NCBI RefSeq assembly: GCF_004339525.1
Contig: NZ_SMGE01000001.1
Location: 4,712,001-4,776,000, forward strand
Source: Flavobacterium sp. 90
GTDB taxonomy: Bacteria > Bacteroidota > Bacteroidia > Flavobacteriales > Flavobacteriaceae
Reading direction: 5' to 3'
Length of the DNA: 64,000 nucleotides
The first letter of the stretch is position 1; each line of letters opens with the position of its first letter. The position numbers and the translations under genes are program-made. This document shows, piece by piece, positions 25,928 through 35,383 of this stretch. Below the pieces are notes generated by a model, which searched no databases, was not told where the DNA came from, and was given only the letters and a program-made list of their open reading frames with translations.

Positions 25928-27547
25928 ATGGCAACTCAAAAAAAATTAATAAAAGTTAACCCAGCAGATAACGTAATTGTCGTTTTAACCGATTTGGTAC
26001 AAAACGAACAAATTATGTTTGAAGGAACTACCGTTTCACCAACAACTGATGTTAAAGCAAAACATAAAATCGCAGAGAAAGATTTTACAATTGGTAATGA
26101 TATTATAATGTATGGTGTTTTGGTTGGAAAAGCTGCTAAACCTATAAAAAAAGGAGAAGTAATTACCACCGAAAATGTAAAACATCAAAGTGAAAAAGTT
26201 TTTGGTAAAAACGGAAATTTAGGTTGGACTCCACCAAATGTAGATCGTTGGAAAGACAAAACTTTCAACGGATACCATCGTACTGATGGACAAGTTGGAA
26301 CCAAAAACGTTTGGTTGTTTTTTCCATTGGTTTTTTGTGAAAACAAAAATATCGAAAAACTGAAAGATATTTTCGAAAACGAATTAATGCCCAAAAAAGA
26401 AGTTTCTTATAAAAATCTGTTACGCTCTTTAATTGAAGAAAAAAGCGTAGAAGAAGTTTCGGATAAAAATTTAAATGAAAATCTTTTAGATAATGTCGAA
26501 GTAAAATTTATCAATCATCAAGGTGGTTGTGGAGGGATTCGACAAGATTCAGAATTGTTGGCAAAACTGCTTGCAGGATATGTGAACAACCCCAATGTTG
26601 CAGGTGCAACTGTTTTAAGTTTAGGTTGCCAAAATTTGCAAGTTGATATTTTTAAAAAGGCATTGGAAGAAATGAGTCCGAATAGTGATAAAGAAATTTT
26701 GATCTATGAGCAACAACAAATTGGAACTACTGATCAAATGTTTCAAATGGTGATTAAAGATTCTTATGAAGCTATTAAAAGAGCCAACAAAATTGAACGC
26801 CAACCTGCTCCTCTTTCAAAGTTAAGTATTGGTTTAGAATGTGGAGGGTCTGACGGATTTTCTGGAATTTCTGCTAATCCGGCATTAGGAATTGTTTCAG
26901 ATATTTTTGCAGCTTTGGGAGGGAAAACAATTTTGGCAGAGTTTCCAGAATTATGTGGCGTTGAGCAAGAATTGATGAACCGATGTGTGGACGAAGAAAA
27001 AGCAGATAAGTTTTTAACTTTAATGAAAGCTTTTGAAAAATCAGTTGTAGATGCAGGTTCAGGGTTTGATATGAATCCATCTCCGGGAAACATCAAAGAC
27101 GGATTAATTACAGATGCAATGAAATCTGCTGGCGCAGCTAAAAAAGGCGGAACTTCACCTGTTGTGGATGTTTTAGATTACGGAGAATATATTTCAAAAC
27201 CAGGATTAAATCTTTTAAATACTCCAGGAAATGACGCAGAATGTACCACAGGATTGGTGGGATCGGGCGCAACAGTTGTTTTATTTACCACAGGTTTAGG
27301 AAATCCGATGGGAAATCCGATTGCACCTGTTGTAAAAATTTCTTCGAACACGGCATTAATTAATAGAATGTCTGATATTATCGACGTAAATGCCGGAACG
27401 GTGATTACTGGTGAAAAAAACATTACCGAGGTTGGAGCAGAAATAGTAGATTACATTATAGAATTGGCGAGCGGAAACGTGGAAACAAAAGCAGACCAGT
27501 TGAAACAAGATGTATTTATTCCTTGGAAAAGAGGAGTTTCGTTATAG
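25928..27547 (+). CDS. uxaA: Altronate dehydratase
   Basis: A 539-residue fused UxaA. An N-terminal SAF domain (residues about 1-90, IKVNPADNVIVVLTDL) is followed by the large dehydratase domain with FINHQGGCGG, SLGCQNLQ, LECGGSDGFSGISANPALG and GNDAECTTGLVGSGA. It dehydrates D-altronate to 2-keto-3-deoxygluconate, feeding KdgK. Its start is 2 bases after uxaB, so they are one unit. Downstream is a copy of the CCATTAAG repeat and then the convergent lacI gene. Confidence 0.95.
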   Translation: MATQKKLIKVNPADNVIVVLTDLVQNEQIMFEGTTVSPTTDVKAKHKIAEKDFTIGNDIIMYGVLVGKAAKPIKKGEVITTENVKHQSEKVFGKNGNLGWTPPNVDRWKDKTFNGYHRTDGQVGTKNVWLFFPLVFCENKNIEKLKDIFENELMPKKEVSYKNLLRSLIEEKSVEEVSDKNLNENLLDNVEVKFINHQGGCGGIRQDSELLAKLLAGYVNNPNVAGATVLSLGCQNLQVDIFKKALEEMSPNSDKEILIYEQQQIGTTDQMFQMVIKDSYEAIKRANKIERQPAPLSKLSIGLECGGSDGFSGISANPALGIVSDIFAALGGKTILAEFPELCGVEQELMNRCVDEEKADKFLTLMKAFEKSVVDAGSGFDMNPSPGNIKDGLITDAMKSAGAAKKGGTSPVVDVLDYGEYISKPGLNLLNTPGNDAECTTGLVGSGATVVLFTTGLGNPMGNPIAPVVKISSNTALINRMSDIIDVNAGTVITGEKNITEVGAEIVDYIIELASGNVETKADQLKQDVFIPWKRGVSL

Positions 27548-27554
27548 TTTTTTC

Positions 27555-27651
27555 ACCATTAAGATATTAAGTTTCATTAAGTGCAAAGCTTAATGTTTTA
27601 ATGGTAAAAGAGAAAAAAGCACAAAGCTTAATTTTCTTAATATCTTAATGG
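27555..27651. repeat. CCATTAAGATATTAAG inverted-repeat element, copy 2
   Basis: ACCATTAAGATATTAAG (27555-27571) and CTTAATATCTTAATGG (27636-27651) are inverted ends, as at 22321-22493 but with a shorter interior. It sits between the convergent uxaA and lacI genes. Confidence 0.8.
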
Positions 27652-27660
27652 CAAAAAAAG

Positions 27661-27694
27661 AAAAAAAAATAAGCTCATTGTTAAATGAGCTTAT
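27661..27694 (-). terminator. Intrinsic terminator of the LacI-family gene
   Basis: ATAAGCTCATT (27669-27679) pairs with AATGAGCTTAT (27684-27694) over 11 bases with a 4-base loop. Read on the minus strand it is followed by a run of U from the A tract at 27654-27669. Confidence 0.8.
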
Positions 27695-27716
27695 ATAATT
27701 TATATGTTTAAAAAAA

Positions 27717-28745
27717 CTAAAAGGCAGTTCTTGACGAAGATTTACGAATGTGTAATTCTGGTGCGAGAACTACCTTTTTTTCGATTTTAATCGTGTTCGT
27801 TTTATCTACTTGTTCTAAGAAAACGCGTGCTGACATTTTTCCCATTTCAAGTGGAGACTGATCAACAGAAGTTATCGACAATTCCATGAATTTTGTGAAA
27901 GGTTCATTACTGAAACCAGCTACGCAAAACTCATTTGGAATACTAATATTTCTTTCTTTCAATTCCTGAATAGCGCCTAAAGCAGCAAAATCACTCGAAG
28001 AAAACAGTGCGTCTGGCGGAGTTTCCAGTTTTAGTAAAGTGTCGATTGCTTCTTTTCCGGCTTCAACACTACTTTTGGTACGAATAACATATTCTTCATT
28101 AAAGTTTATTCCATGATCCAGTAACGCTTGTTTGTATCCTAAAAAACGATTTTTGAATATCTCAAGAGACTGATCTCCTGAGAAATGCGCAATATGTCTG
28201 CAACCTTCATCAATTAAATGTTTGGTTGTAATATATCCGCCTTTAAAGTCATTGATTGTCACAGAACTTACTCCATCAATATGTTTGCTTCTATCAAAAA
28301 AGATTAATGGAACATTTTTCTCTAAAACATTATGAAACGCACCGTCATTTTCGTTCGTCACATCTGTAACTGACATTATAATACCGTCTACTTGTGCGTC
28401 TATTAATGTATATAGGTTTTCATTTTCTCTTTTTGGATCTTCGTGCGTCTGGCAAATAATAACCTGATAACCATGCGGATGAAGTTCTTCTTCGACTCCT
28501 CTAATTACCGAAGCAAAGAAGTTGCTATCGATACGAGGAACAATTACACCTATATTATTACTACGACCACTTTTTAGGGCTAGCGCCAATTTATTTTGCT
28601 TATAGTTCATCGATGCAGCAGTTTTAAGAACCAGCTCTCGTGTACTTTCTTTGATCTTCGGGTTGTTGTTTAGGGCTCTTGAAACAGTAGCAGCAGTGAT
28701 ATTTAATTTCTCGGCAATATCATAAATGGTTATTTTTTCGCTCAT
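27717..28745 (-). CDS. LacI-family regulator of the pectin locus
   Basis: A 342-residue repressor-type regulator. The N-terminal LacI helix-turn-helix (ITIYDIAEKLNITAATVSRA, residues 4-23) and hinge helix (NKLALALKSGRSNNIG) are followed by a periplasmic-binding-protein-like effector domain. The palindromic sites with central ATCGAT found before the transporter, kduI and GH28 genes have the form of LacI-family operators, and a variant (28811-28824) lies upstream of this gene, suggesting autoregulation. A likely inducer is a pathway intermediate such as 2-keto-3-deoxygluconate, but nothing in the sequence identifies it. Confidence 0.92.
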   Translation of the reverse strand: MSEKITIYDIAEKLNITAATVSRALNNNPKIKESTRELVLKTAASMNYKQNKLALALKSGRSNNIGVIVPRIDSNFFASVIRGVEEELHPHGYQVIICQTHEDPKRENENLYTLIDAQVDGIIMSVTDVTNENDGAFHNVLEKNVPLIFFDRSKHIDGVSSVTINDFKGGYITTKHLIDEGCRHIAHFSGDQSLEIFKNRFLGYKQALLDHGINFNEEYVIRTKSSVEAGKEAIDTLLKLETPPDALFSSSDFAALGAIQELKERNISIPNEFCVAGFSNEPFTKFMELSITSVDQSPLEMGKMSARVFLEQVDKTNTIKIEKKVVLAPELHIRKSSSRTAF

Positions 28746-28774
28746 TCAAAAAGTGTTTCAGATTAATTGTTAGA

Positions 28775-28824
28775 CAAAAATACATTTTTTTTTATTATCA
28801 AAATATAAAATGTTATCGATTACC
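28775..28824 (-). promoter_or_regulatory. lacI-type gene promoter region with variant operator
   Basis: On the minus strand a -7 box TATTTTTG (complement of 28775-28782) fits TAnnTTTG, with a TTTG (complement of 28799-28802) 16 bases upstream, a short spacer. TGTTATCGATTACC (28811-28824) differs from the operator consensus at two positions and lies just upstream of that -33 element. Confidence 0.5.
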
Positions 28825-28943
28825 TGTTTAAGATAACTAAAACGTTGTATACTCTGTAATGATAATAAATTAAGACCATTTTTACATTAAATGTAAATAT
28901 AATCAATAATAAAAATTAAATATATAAATTTTATCTAAATAAA

Positions 28944-28989
28944 TTTGCTGTATTGAAACAAATTTTCTACTTTCGTGTAATCGATTACA
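28944..28989 (+). promoter_or_regulatory. Promoter with perfect operator before the GH28 lipoprotein gene
   Basis: TTTG (28944-28947), a 20-base spacer and TACTTTCG (28968-28975, one mismatch to TAnnTTTG) are followed at once by TGTAATCGATTACA (28976-28989), an exact 14-base palindrome. The placement relative to -7 is identical to the two other operators. It probably drives the GH28-SusC-SusD unit. Confidence 0.85.
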
Positions 28990-29033
28990 TTAATATTGAT
29001 TTTACGATTGAGAAATCAGAAATATATCTGCAA

Positions 29034-30473
29034 ATGATTATAAGTAAGTCTATAGCGTCAAAAGGGGTTTTGGTTTTTAGCCTGATTGCAATGTCATTTT
29101 TATCTTGTGGAAAACAAGTTTCGAATGTTTCAGAAGCTAATCCATGGAAAAAAATGGAATTAATCGTAAAAAGCATTCCACAAACGCACTTTTTAGACAA
29201 GACTTATAATGTTATGAATTATGGTGCTGTAGCAGATGGAAAAACATCAAATACAGCCGTTTTTGAAAAAGCAATTAAAGCTTGTGCCGAAAATGGTGGA
29301 GGTAAAGTACTTGTGCCAAATGGAAAATATTTAACAGGACCTATACATTTAGAAAGTAATGTGAATTTGCATTTAGAAGACAATGCTGAGATTTTGTTTA
29401 GTATTGATTCAAAAGAATATCCTTTAGTGCATACTTCATTTGAAGGGACAGAATTGATGAATCATTCGCCACTCATTTATGCAAAAAATAAAACGAATGT
29501 TGCTATAACCGGAAAAGGCACATTAAACGGACAGGCAAATAATACAAACTGGTGGATTTGGGCGGGAACTAAAATATACGGTTGGGAAAAAGGTATTCCT
29601 TCTCAAAACGATCCTTTAAATCGTATTGCTTTGATTGAAATGGCTGAAAAAGGAATTACTGTAGAACAAAGGGTTTTTGGAGAAGGACATTATCTACGTC
29701 CCAATTTTATTGAATTTTTTGAGTGTAATACTGTTTTAGTAAAAGATATAACGATAATCAATGCTCCGTTTTGGATTTTGCATCCTATAAAGTCGAATAA
29801 TGTAATTGTAGACGGAGTAACAGTCAACAGCCACGGACCTAATAATGACGGTTGTGATCCTGAATATTCTCAAAATGTAATTATTAGAAATTGCACTTTT
29901 AATACAGGTGACGATTGTATTGCAATAAAATCCGGAAGAGATGCAGATGGAAGGCGAGTTGGGATTCCGAGTAAAAACATCATTGTTCAGAATTGTAAAA
30001 TGATCGATGGTCACGGCGGAGTTGTGATGGGAAGCGAAATATCTGCCGGAGTAAATAATGTTTTTGTGGAGAATTGCGTCATGGACAGTCCGAATCTTGA
30101 AAGAGCAATTAGAATTAAAACAAATTCTAAACGCGGCGGAACTACAGAAGACATTTATGTTCGAAATATTGAAGTTGGAACTGTAAAAGAATGTGTTTTG
30201 AGAGCAACCATGTTTTATGATGTTTACGGAAGTCAATCCGGAAATTTTATACCAACAATTAAAAATATCAGTCTTGAAAATATTAGAGTTAAAAACGGCG
30301 GAAAGTTCGGGATTTTAGCAGACGGATACGCAGAATCTCCAGTAGAAAATATCACTTTTAAAGATGTTGTAATCGAAAAAGTAGATTCAGTTTATTCGTT
30401 AAAAAACGTAAAAAATATAAATTTTATAAGCACATATATCAATGGAAAGAAAGTAGAATCGATTACAAATTAA
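29034..30473 (+). CDS. GH28 polygalacturonase-type lipoprotein
   Basis: I start at ATG 29034 (479 residues). The frame is open further upstream, but that would place the operator inside the gene, while this start gives a lipoprotein signal with lipobox FLSC. The parallel beta-helix GH28 domain shows NNDGCDPEY (Asp near 272), TGDDCIAIKSG (Asp pair near 293-294), GHGGVVMGSE and RAIRIKTN, that is all four catalytic-site motifs. It hydrolyses galacturonan or oligogalacturonides, probably attached to the outer membrane or in the periplasm. SusC starts 40 bases downstream. The exact mode (endo, exo, or rhamnogalacturonan) is not determined. Confidence 0.92.
   Translation: MIISKSIASKGVLVFSLIAMSFLSCGKQVSNVSEANPWKKMELIVKSIPQTHFLDKTYNVMNYGAVADGKTSNTAVFEKAIKACAENGGGKVLVPNGKYLTGPIHLESNVNLHLEDNAEILFSIDSKEYPLVHTSFEGTELMNHSPLIYAKNKTNVAITGKGTLNGQANNTNWWIWAGTKIYGWEKGIPSQNDPLNRIALIEMAEKGITVEQRVFGEGHYLRPNFIEFFECNTVLVKDITIINAPFWILHPIKSNNVIVDGVTVNSHGPNNDGCDPEYSQNVIIRNCTFNTGDDCIAIKSGRDADGRRVGIPSKNIIVQNCKMIDGHGGVVMGSEISAGVNNVFVENCVMDSPNLERAIRIKTNSKRGGTTEDIYVRNIEVGTVKECVLRATMFYDVYGSQSGNFIPTIKNISLENIRVKNGGKFGILADGYAESPVENITFKDVVIEKVDSVYSLKNVKNINFISTYINGKKVESITN
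30454..30467 (+). promoter_or_regulatory. Possible weak operator at the end of the GH28 gene, before susC
   Basis: TAGAATCGATTACA matches the operator consensus in 12 of 14 bases. It lies over the last GH28 codons, 46 bases before the susC start. No -7 box adjoins it, so it may be chance or an auxiliary site. Confidence 0.4.
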
Positions 30474-30513
30474 AAAAGAAAAACTATCAATTAACCAAAC
30501 TATTAACCAGATT

Positions 30514-33500
30514 ATGAACATTAAACAATTATCAAAGAAAAAAATAAAATACAATCTTGTATTTTTATTTTTCCTCAATTTCCTTTTGAGTACGACCATG
30601 AACGCTCAGTCGACAGTGGTAGAAGGAAAGATTACTGATGCTGCAGGATTATCACTTCCGGGTGTGAATATCCAGGAAAAAGGAACTAAAAACGGAACCT
30701 CGACAGATTTTGAAGGAAGTTTTAAAATAAATGTTACCAATAATAAAGCGGTTTTGATTGTAACCTATTTGGGTTTTCAGACTCAGGAAGTTAGCGTTGC
30801 AGGAAAATCAAGAGTAAATGTTAGCCTTTCAGAACAATCCAATTCACTTAATGAAGTTGTGGTTGTAGGTTATGGATCTGTAAAAAAGACCGATTTAACC
30901 GGAGCTGTAAATACTTTATCAGCGGCTAAAATTACCGAAAGAAATGTAACTAACCCAATGGAAGCCATTCAGGGAGGAATTGCCGGAGTTCAGGTAACTT
31001 CAAATTCCGGTAGAATTGGCGACGGTTTCAACGTTATTATTAGAGGAACAAACTCTATTAATAAAGACGGATCTAAACCTCTTTTTGTGGTTGATGGTGT
31101 TCCAACAGATAATATCGACTTTTTGAATCCGCAGGATATTGCGAGAATGGACGTGTTGAAAGATGCTTCTTCGGCTGCAATTTATGGTTCGAGAGGAGGA
31201 AGCGGGGTTATCATTGTGACAACTAAAAGTGGTACAAATGCAAAAGCAGGTGTAACTGTTACTTATGATAGTTCTTATGGAAATAAACAAGCCGTGAGAT
31301 TACCAAAATTAATGAGTCCTGAAAAATGGTGGTATTACCATCAATCGGCATTTTTGGCTACTTCTATTTCCGCTACTAACCCAACGTACAATGATATTGA
31401 TCCAACCGAATTAAGAACAGCAGTTGGTCAGGCAGGAACGAATCCGGTTTTATTTAACAGAGTAGCTAATAACCAAAGTTATAATTGGCAAGATGCCGTT
31501 TTAAAAGGTGGAATGACTCAGAATAATTATCTGAATGTTTCAGGTCGTGCTGATAACGGTTTATCTTATAACATCGGTCTTGGTGCACAAAAAGAAACAG
31601 GAGTTATCGATAATGAAGGAATTGATAAGTATAACTTTAAGGCAGGTTTAAATCATAAGATAAACGATAAAATTTCGTTTGGAGTAAATCTTACGATATC
31701 TAAAACTGATGAGCAATTAGGAAGCGGAACGGCTATGCAGGAAGCTTTTAGGCAAAATCCTTATACGTCGCCTTGGGCAATTGATGCTAATGGTAACGAA
31801 ATTGTTGGGACTTATGCACAACAACCGGGGACATTAAGATATCCTAATGGAACTTTAGGAATCAATAAAACGGGTTCTTATAATCCACTTTTGGAAATTG
31901 CAAATTCAAGCGATGAGATAAAAAGATTTACTACAATTGGGAACTTATTTGGAGAATATAAATTTACAAATTGGTTGTCTTTCAAATCGACTTTTTCTGC
32001 GGGTTCAATGAATGCGAGAGAAGGAAGATCTCTTGGAGCTCAAACAGATTTTGGTCTTAAAAACAAAAGTTTACCGTCTGGAGATGTAACCAATGTTCAA
32101 AATTTCAATTATACTTGGGACAATCAGTTTAACATCAATTATACTTTAAAAGAAAATCACGTTTTCAATGTTTTATTACTTCAGAGTTTTTACTCTAATA
32201 CTACCGAAACGTATTTCCAATCTTCAAGAGAAAATCCATTCGAAACAGGATTTTACAACCTTGGTTCAGGAGCGCAACCAACTTACAATTTAACGCCTTC
32301 GGGATCTATCGCGATAATTCCTTCAGGAGTATTTATTCCATATTCTAAAAATACATTAGAATCTTATGCTGCGCGTTTAAATTATACATACAAAGGGCGT
32401 TATTTATTAACAGCATCGGTACGTTACGATGGTTCATCAGTTTTAGCCGATGGTAATAAATGGACAGCTTTCCCTTCTGTGGCTTTAGGGTGGAATATTA
32501 ATCAGGAATCATTTTTGAAAAACGTTTCTTTTATTTCTAATTTAAAATTAAGAGGAAGTGTAGGTTATACCGGAAACGATAATGTGTCGCCATATTCAAG
32601 TTTAAGCGTTTTAAAAGTTCCAACATATTATGATTTTAATGGTACTCCGGCAAATGGTTTTACTTCTTCAAGCTTAGGAAATACTAACTTGACTTGGGAA
32701 AAAACGAGAGAGGTGAATTTAGGTTTAGACTTTGGATTTGCTAAAAATAGAATCTCAGGGAGTGTAGATGTTTACGATCGTTTATCAAAAGATTTATTGT
32801 TTCAACAAGCATTACCGTTAGAAATTGGAGTTCCTACAATTACTTCAAATGTGGGTTCTATTAGCAATAAAGGAATTGAAGTTGCATTGGTAACTAAAAA
32901 TATTCAAACAAGAAATGTGTCTTGGGAAACCAGTTTTACTTTCACTAAAAACGTAAACAAATTAGAGTCTATTTATGGACAAGATAAAGTGGATGATGTT
33001 GGAAATAATTTATTTATTGGAGAAAACATTCACTCTTATTACAACTATGTTTTTGATGGAGTTTGGCAAGAAAGCGAAGCTGCAAAAGCACTTTCTTACG
33101 GTCAGAAACCTGGAGAAGCAAGAGTTAAAGATTTAAATAATGATGGTAAAATTGATGCCAATAATGACAGAGCAATTTTAGGAAATTATGATCCTAAATG
33201 GTCAGGAAGTTTTTCTACAACTTTAAAAGTAAAACAATTTGATTTGTCAATGTCTTTAATCACCAATCAGGGAATGACTGTATTTAGTGGTTTCCACGAC
33301 AATTTTGCCGATGTAACAGACAGAGGACGTCAAAAGTTAGATTTAAAAGATTGGTACATTCCTGCAAATGGAGCTGGTATCGCACCACAATATTCAAACA
33401 CAAACCCTTTACCACGTGGAGCAGGAGTTTATTATGATACTAATAACGTTGCTTTTTATAAAAATGCATCATTTGTCAAAGTTCAAAACATTGCAGTAGG

Positions 33501-33687
33501 ATATAGTTTAGATAATGATCTGGTAAACAAATTGAAAATTAAAAGCATGCGTTTTTATGTTAACGTATTGAATCCGTTTGTAATTACACCTTATGAAGGT
33601 TATGATCCGGAATGGGCAACTGCAGCTTTAGCAGTGAATCGTGTGTCGACAATGACAGTTCAAATGGGATTAAGTTTAAAATTTTAA
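30514..33687 (+). CDS. SusC/RagA-like TonB-dependent outer-membrane transporter (pectin locus)
   Basis: A 1057-residue protein with a signal peptide (to about residue 32, MNAQ), an N-terminal carboxypeptidase-like domain (GKITDAAGLSLPGVNIQEKG), the TonB-box region, a plug domain (VVVGYGSVKKTDLTGAV, then DVLKDASSAAIYGSRGG) and a 22-strand barrel ending in the aromatic LSLKF. It takes up oligosaccharides through the outer membrane together with the SusD partner encoded 10 bases downstream. Substrate is inferred to be oligogalacturonide or rhamnogalacturonan fragments from the surrounding genes. Confidence 0.95.
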   Translation: MNIKQLSKKKIKYNLVFLFFLNFLLSTTMNAQSTVVEGKITDAAGLSLPGVNIQEKGTKNGTSTDFEGSFKINVTNNKAVLIVTYLGFQTQEVSVAGKSRVNVSLSEQSNSLNEVVVVGYGSVKKTDLTGAVNTLSAAKITERNVTNPMEAIQGGIAGVQVTSNSGRIGDGFNVIIRGTNSINKDGSKPLFVVDGVPTDNIDFLNPQDIARMDVLKDASSAAIYGSRGGSGVIIVTTKSGTNAKAGVTVTYDSSYGNKQAVRLPKLMSPEKWWYYHQSAFLATSISATNPTYNDIDPTELRTAVGQAGTNPVLFNRVANNQSYNWQDAVLKGGMTQNNYLNVSGRADNGLSYNIGLGAQKETGVIDNEGIDKYNFKAGLNHKINDKISFGVNLTISKTDEQLGSGTAMQEAFRQNPYTSPWAIDANGNEIVGTYAQQPGTLRYPNGTLGINKTGSYNPLLEIANSSDEIKRFTTIGNLFGEYKFTNWLSFKSTFSAGSMNAREGRSLGAQTDFGLKNKSLPSGDVTNVQNFNYTWDNQFNINYTLKENHVFNVLLLQSFYSNTTETYFQSSRENPFETGFYNLGSGAQPTYNLTPSGSIAIIPSGVFIPYSKNTLESYAARLNYTYKGRYLLTASVRYDGSSVLADGNKWTAFPSVALGWNINQESFLKNVSFISNLKLRGSVGYTGNDNVSPYSSLSVLKVPTYYDFNGTPANGFTSSSLGNTNLTWEKTREVNLGLDFGFAKNRISGSVDVYDRLSKDLLFQQALPLEIGVPTITSNVGSISNKGIEVALVTKNIQTRNVSWETSFTFTKNVNKLESIYGQDKVDDVGNNLFIGENIHSYYNYVFDGVWQESEAAKALSYGQKPGEARVKDLNNDGKIDANNDRAILGNYDPKWSGSFSTTLKVKQFDLSMSLITNQGMTVFSGFHDNFADVTDRGRQKLDLKDWYIPANGAGIAPQYSNTNPLPRGAGVYYDTNNVAFYKNASFVKVQNIAVGYSLDNDLVNKLKIKSMRFYVNVLNPFVITPYEGYDPEWATAALAVNRVSTMTVQMGLSLKF

Positions 33688-33697
33688 ATTAGAAAAA

Positions 33698-35383
33698 ATG
33701 AAAAAATTAATAATAGCTATACTAATACTAGGAACGACACTTAATTCCTGCTCAGATTTTATCGAGGAAGACAATCGTTCTTACGGTTCAGCAGAGCAAT
33801 ATTTTTTGACTTCTGCGGGATTTGAGTCATTAATAAATACCAATTATGCAACGCTAAAAGATATTTATGGTGGAGATCCGTGGTTGTTTGAAGCAGGAAC
33901 AGACATGTATTCTGAAGGAAGAAATCAGGAACCGGAAGGATTAGCCAAATATTTGACATTATCATCGTCATCTGCTGGAGTTGATCAATTGTACAGAACA
34001 TGTTATATCGCAATTCAACAGGCGAATAAAGGATTGTATTATTCGACAATTACAGAGAAATCAAGCACATTGGAGACCAGAATTGGTGAACTTAAATTTT
34101 TAAGAGCAAATGCTTATTTTCTTTTAGTTCAAACTTATGGCGGAGTTCCAATTGTTTTGGATAATATCAATACAGCAGTGACATCATTTGACAGAAATAC
34201 TGCTCAAGAAGTATATACACAAATTTTTAAAGATCTTAACGAGGCACTTCCGGCAGTAAGCACAGCTGCTTATGGGGGAAGAGTTAATAAAAGAGCCGTT
34301 CAGGATTTATTGGCAAAAGTATATTTAACGAGAGGCTATGAAACTTTTGGTACTCCGGCAGATTTTACAACAGCGGCAGGTTTGGCAGATCAGGTAATTG
34401 GTGGTCAGGCTTTGAATGTGTCTTTTGATAATGTTGTAAAACCTGGAAACGAAATGAATGCGGAAACGATCTTTTCAGTTCAGTTTTCTATAGCTTCAAA
34501 TGCAACAGGGCAAACTGCTTTAGGAAGTTCACAAAACTATTGGTTCAGTTCTTATTTAGGTGCTGCGGCGGCAGGAAATCCTTATCCAAATAGAAGTTAC
34601 ACACTTTGTCCTACGGTTTATGCTTTGTCATTATATGAAAAAGGAGACAAACGTTGGGAAGGTACTTTTATGAATGAAATATACAGTAGATATTATGATT
34701 ATTATACGGTAACAGATAAAGCAGCTTTGAAACTTTCAGATTTCTATGAGCCAAAATGGTTTACAACCGCTGATAGAGACGCTTGGAAATTGGATAATGC
34801 TTCAAGAATGGTAGCAAATTTCAGATACCATAATTGGGGAACTTATTCTTCATCAGCGGCTTCGGGAGGAGATTACAACCTGATTCCGGTTCGTAAATTT
34901 GATGATCCTAATGCTCCTTACAGTGGCGCAACAAGTGCAAATTATAATACAACACCTATTACGCCAGCGACTAACAGAAGCAGTACACGTGATTTTATTA
35001 TTTCAAGATTAGGAGAAACGTATCTAATCGCTGCCGAAGCTTATTTTAAAGCTGGTAATACAGGAACTGCATTAGCACGTTTAAATGAAGTAAGAAGAAG
35101 AGCTGGAGGCGGAGTTGCAGGAGTAATTCCGGTATTGACATCAATTGATATCAATACAATATTAGACGAAAGAGGAAGAGAATTATTGGGAGAATACCAC
35201 CGTTGGTTTGATTTAAAACGTACTGGAACATTAGTAGAAAGAACGGTTTTATACAATCCAAAAGTTACAACAACAAATGCTTTTGCAGGGCAAAATGGTA
35301 ATCTTAAAATTCTAAGACCAATACCACAATCAGCATTGGATTTGAACAGAAATAAAAATTTCCCTCAAAATCCGGCATATTAG
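33698..35383 (+). CDS. SusD/RagB-like surface glycan-binding lipoprotein (pectin locus)
   Basis: A 561-residue SusD homologue with lipobox LNSC followed by acidic residues (SDFIEED), which in Bacteroidota favours surface exposure. The SusD TPR region (LGELKFLRANAYFLLVQTYGGVP) and the C-terminal phrases FIISRLGETYLIAAEAYFKAG and ERGRELLGEYHRWFDLKRTG are typical. It forms the lid of the SusC channel and binds the glycan. It is the last gene before a 329-base gap. Confidence 0.95.
   Translation: MKKLIIAILILGTTLNSCSDFIEEDNRSYGSAEQYFLTSAGFESLINTNYATLKDIYGGDPWLFEAGTDMYSEGRNQEPEGLAKYLTLSSSSAGVDQLYRTCYIAIQQANKGLYYSTITEKSSTLETRIGELKFLRANAYFLLVQTYGGVPIVLDNINTAVTSFDRNTAQEVYTQIFKDLNEALPAVSTAAYGGRVNKRAVQDLLAKVYLTRGYETFGTPADFTTAAGLADQVIGGQALNVSFDNVVKPGNEMNAETIFSVQFSIASNATGQTALGSSQNYWFSSYLGAAAAGNPYPNRSYTLCPTVYALSLYEKGDKRWEGTFMNEIYSRYYDYYTVTDKAALKLSDFYEPKWFTTADRDAWKLDNASRMVANFRYHNWGTYSSSAASGGDYNLIPVRKFDDPNAPYSGATSANYNTTPITPATNRSSTRDFIISRLGETYLIAAEAYFKAGNTGTALARLNEVRRRAGGGVAGVIPVLTSIDINTILDERGRELLGEYHRWFDLKRTGTLVERTVLYNPKVTTTNAFAGQNGNLKILRPIPQSALDLNRNKNFPQNPAY

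Noticed and set aside
28953..29033. Longer GH28 start at a TTG
   Set aside because: It would put the operator and transcription start inside the coding region; the Met at 29034 gives a lipoprotein signal.
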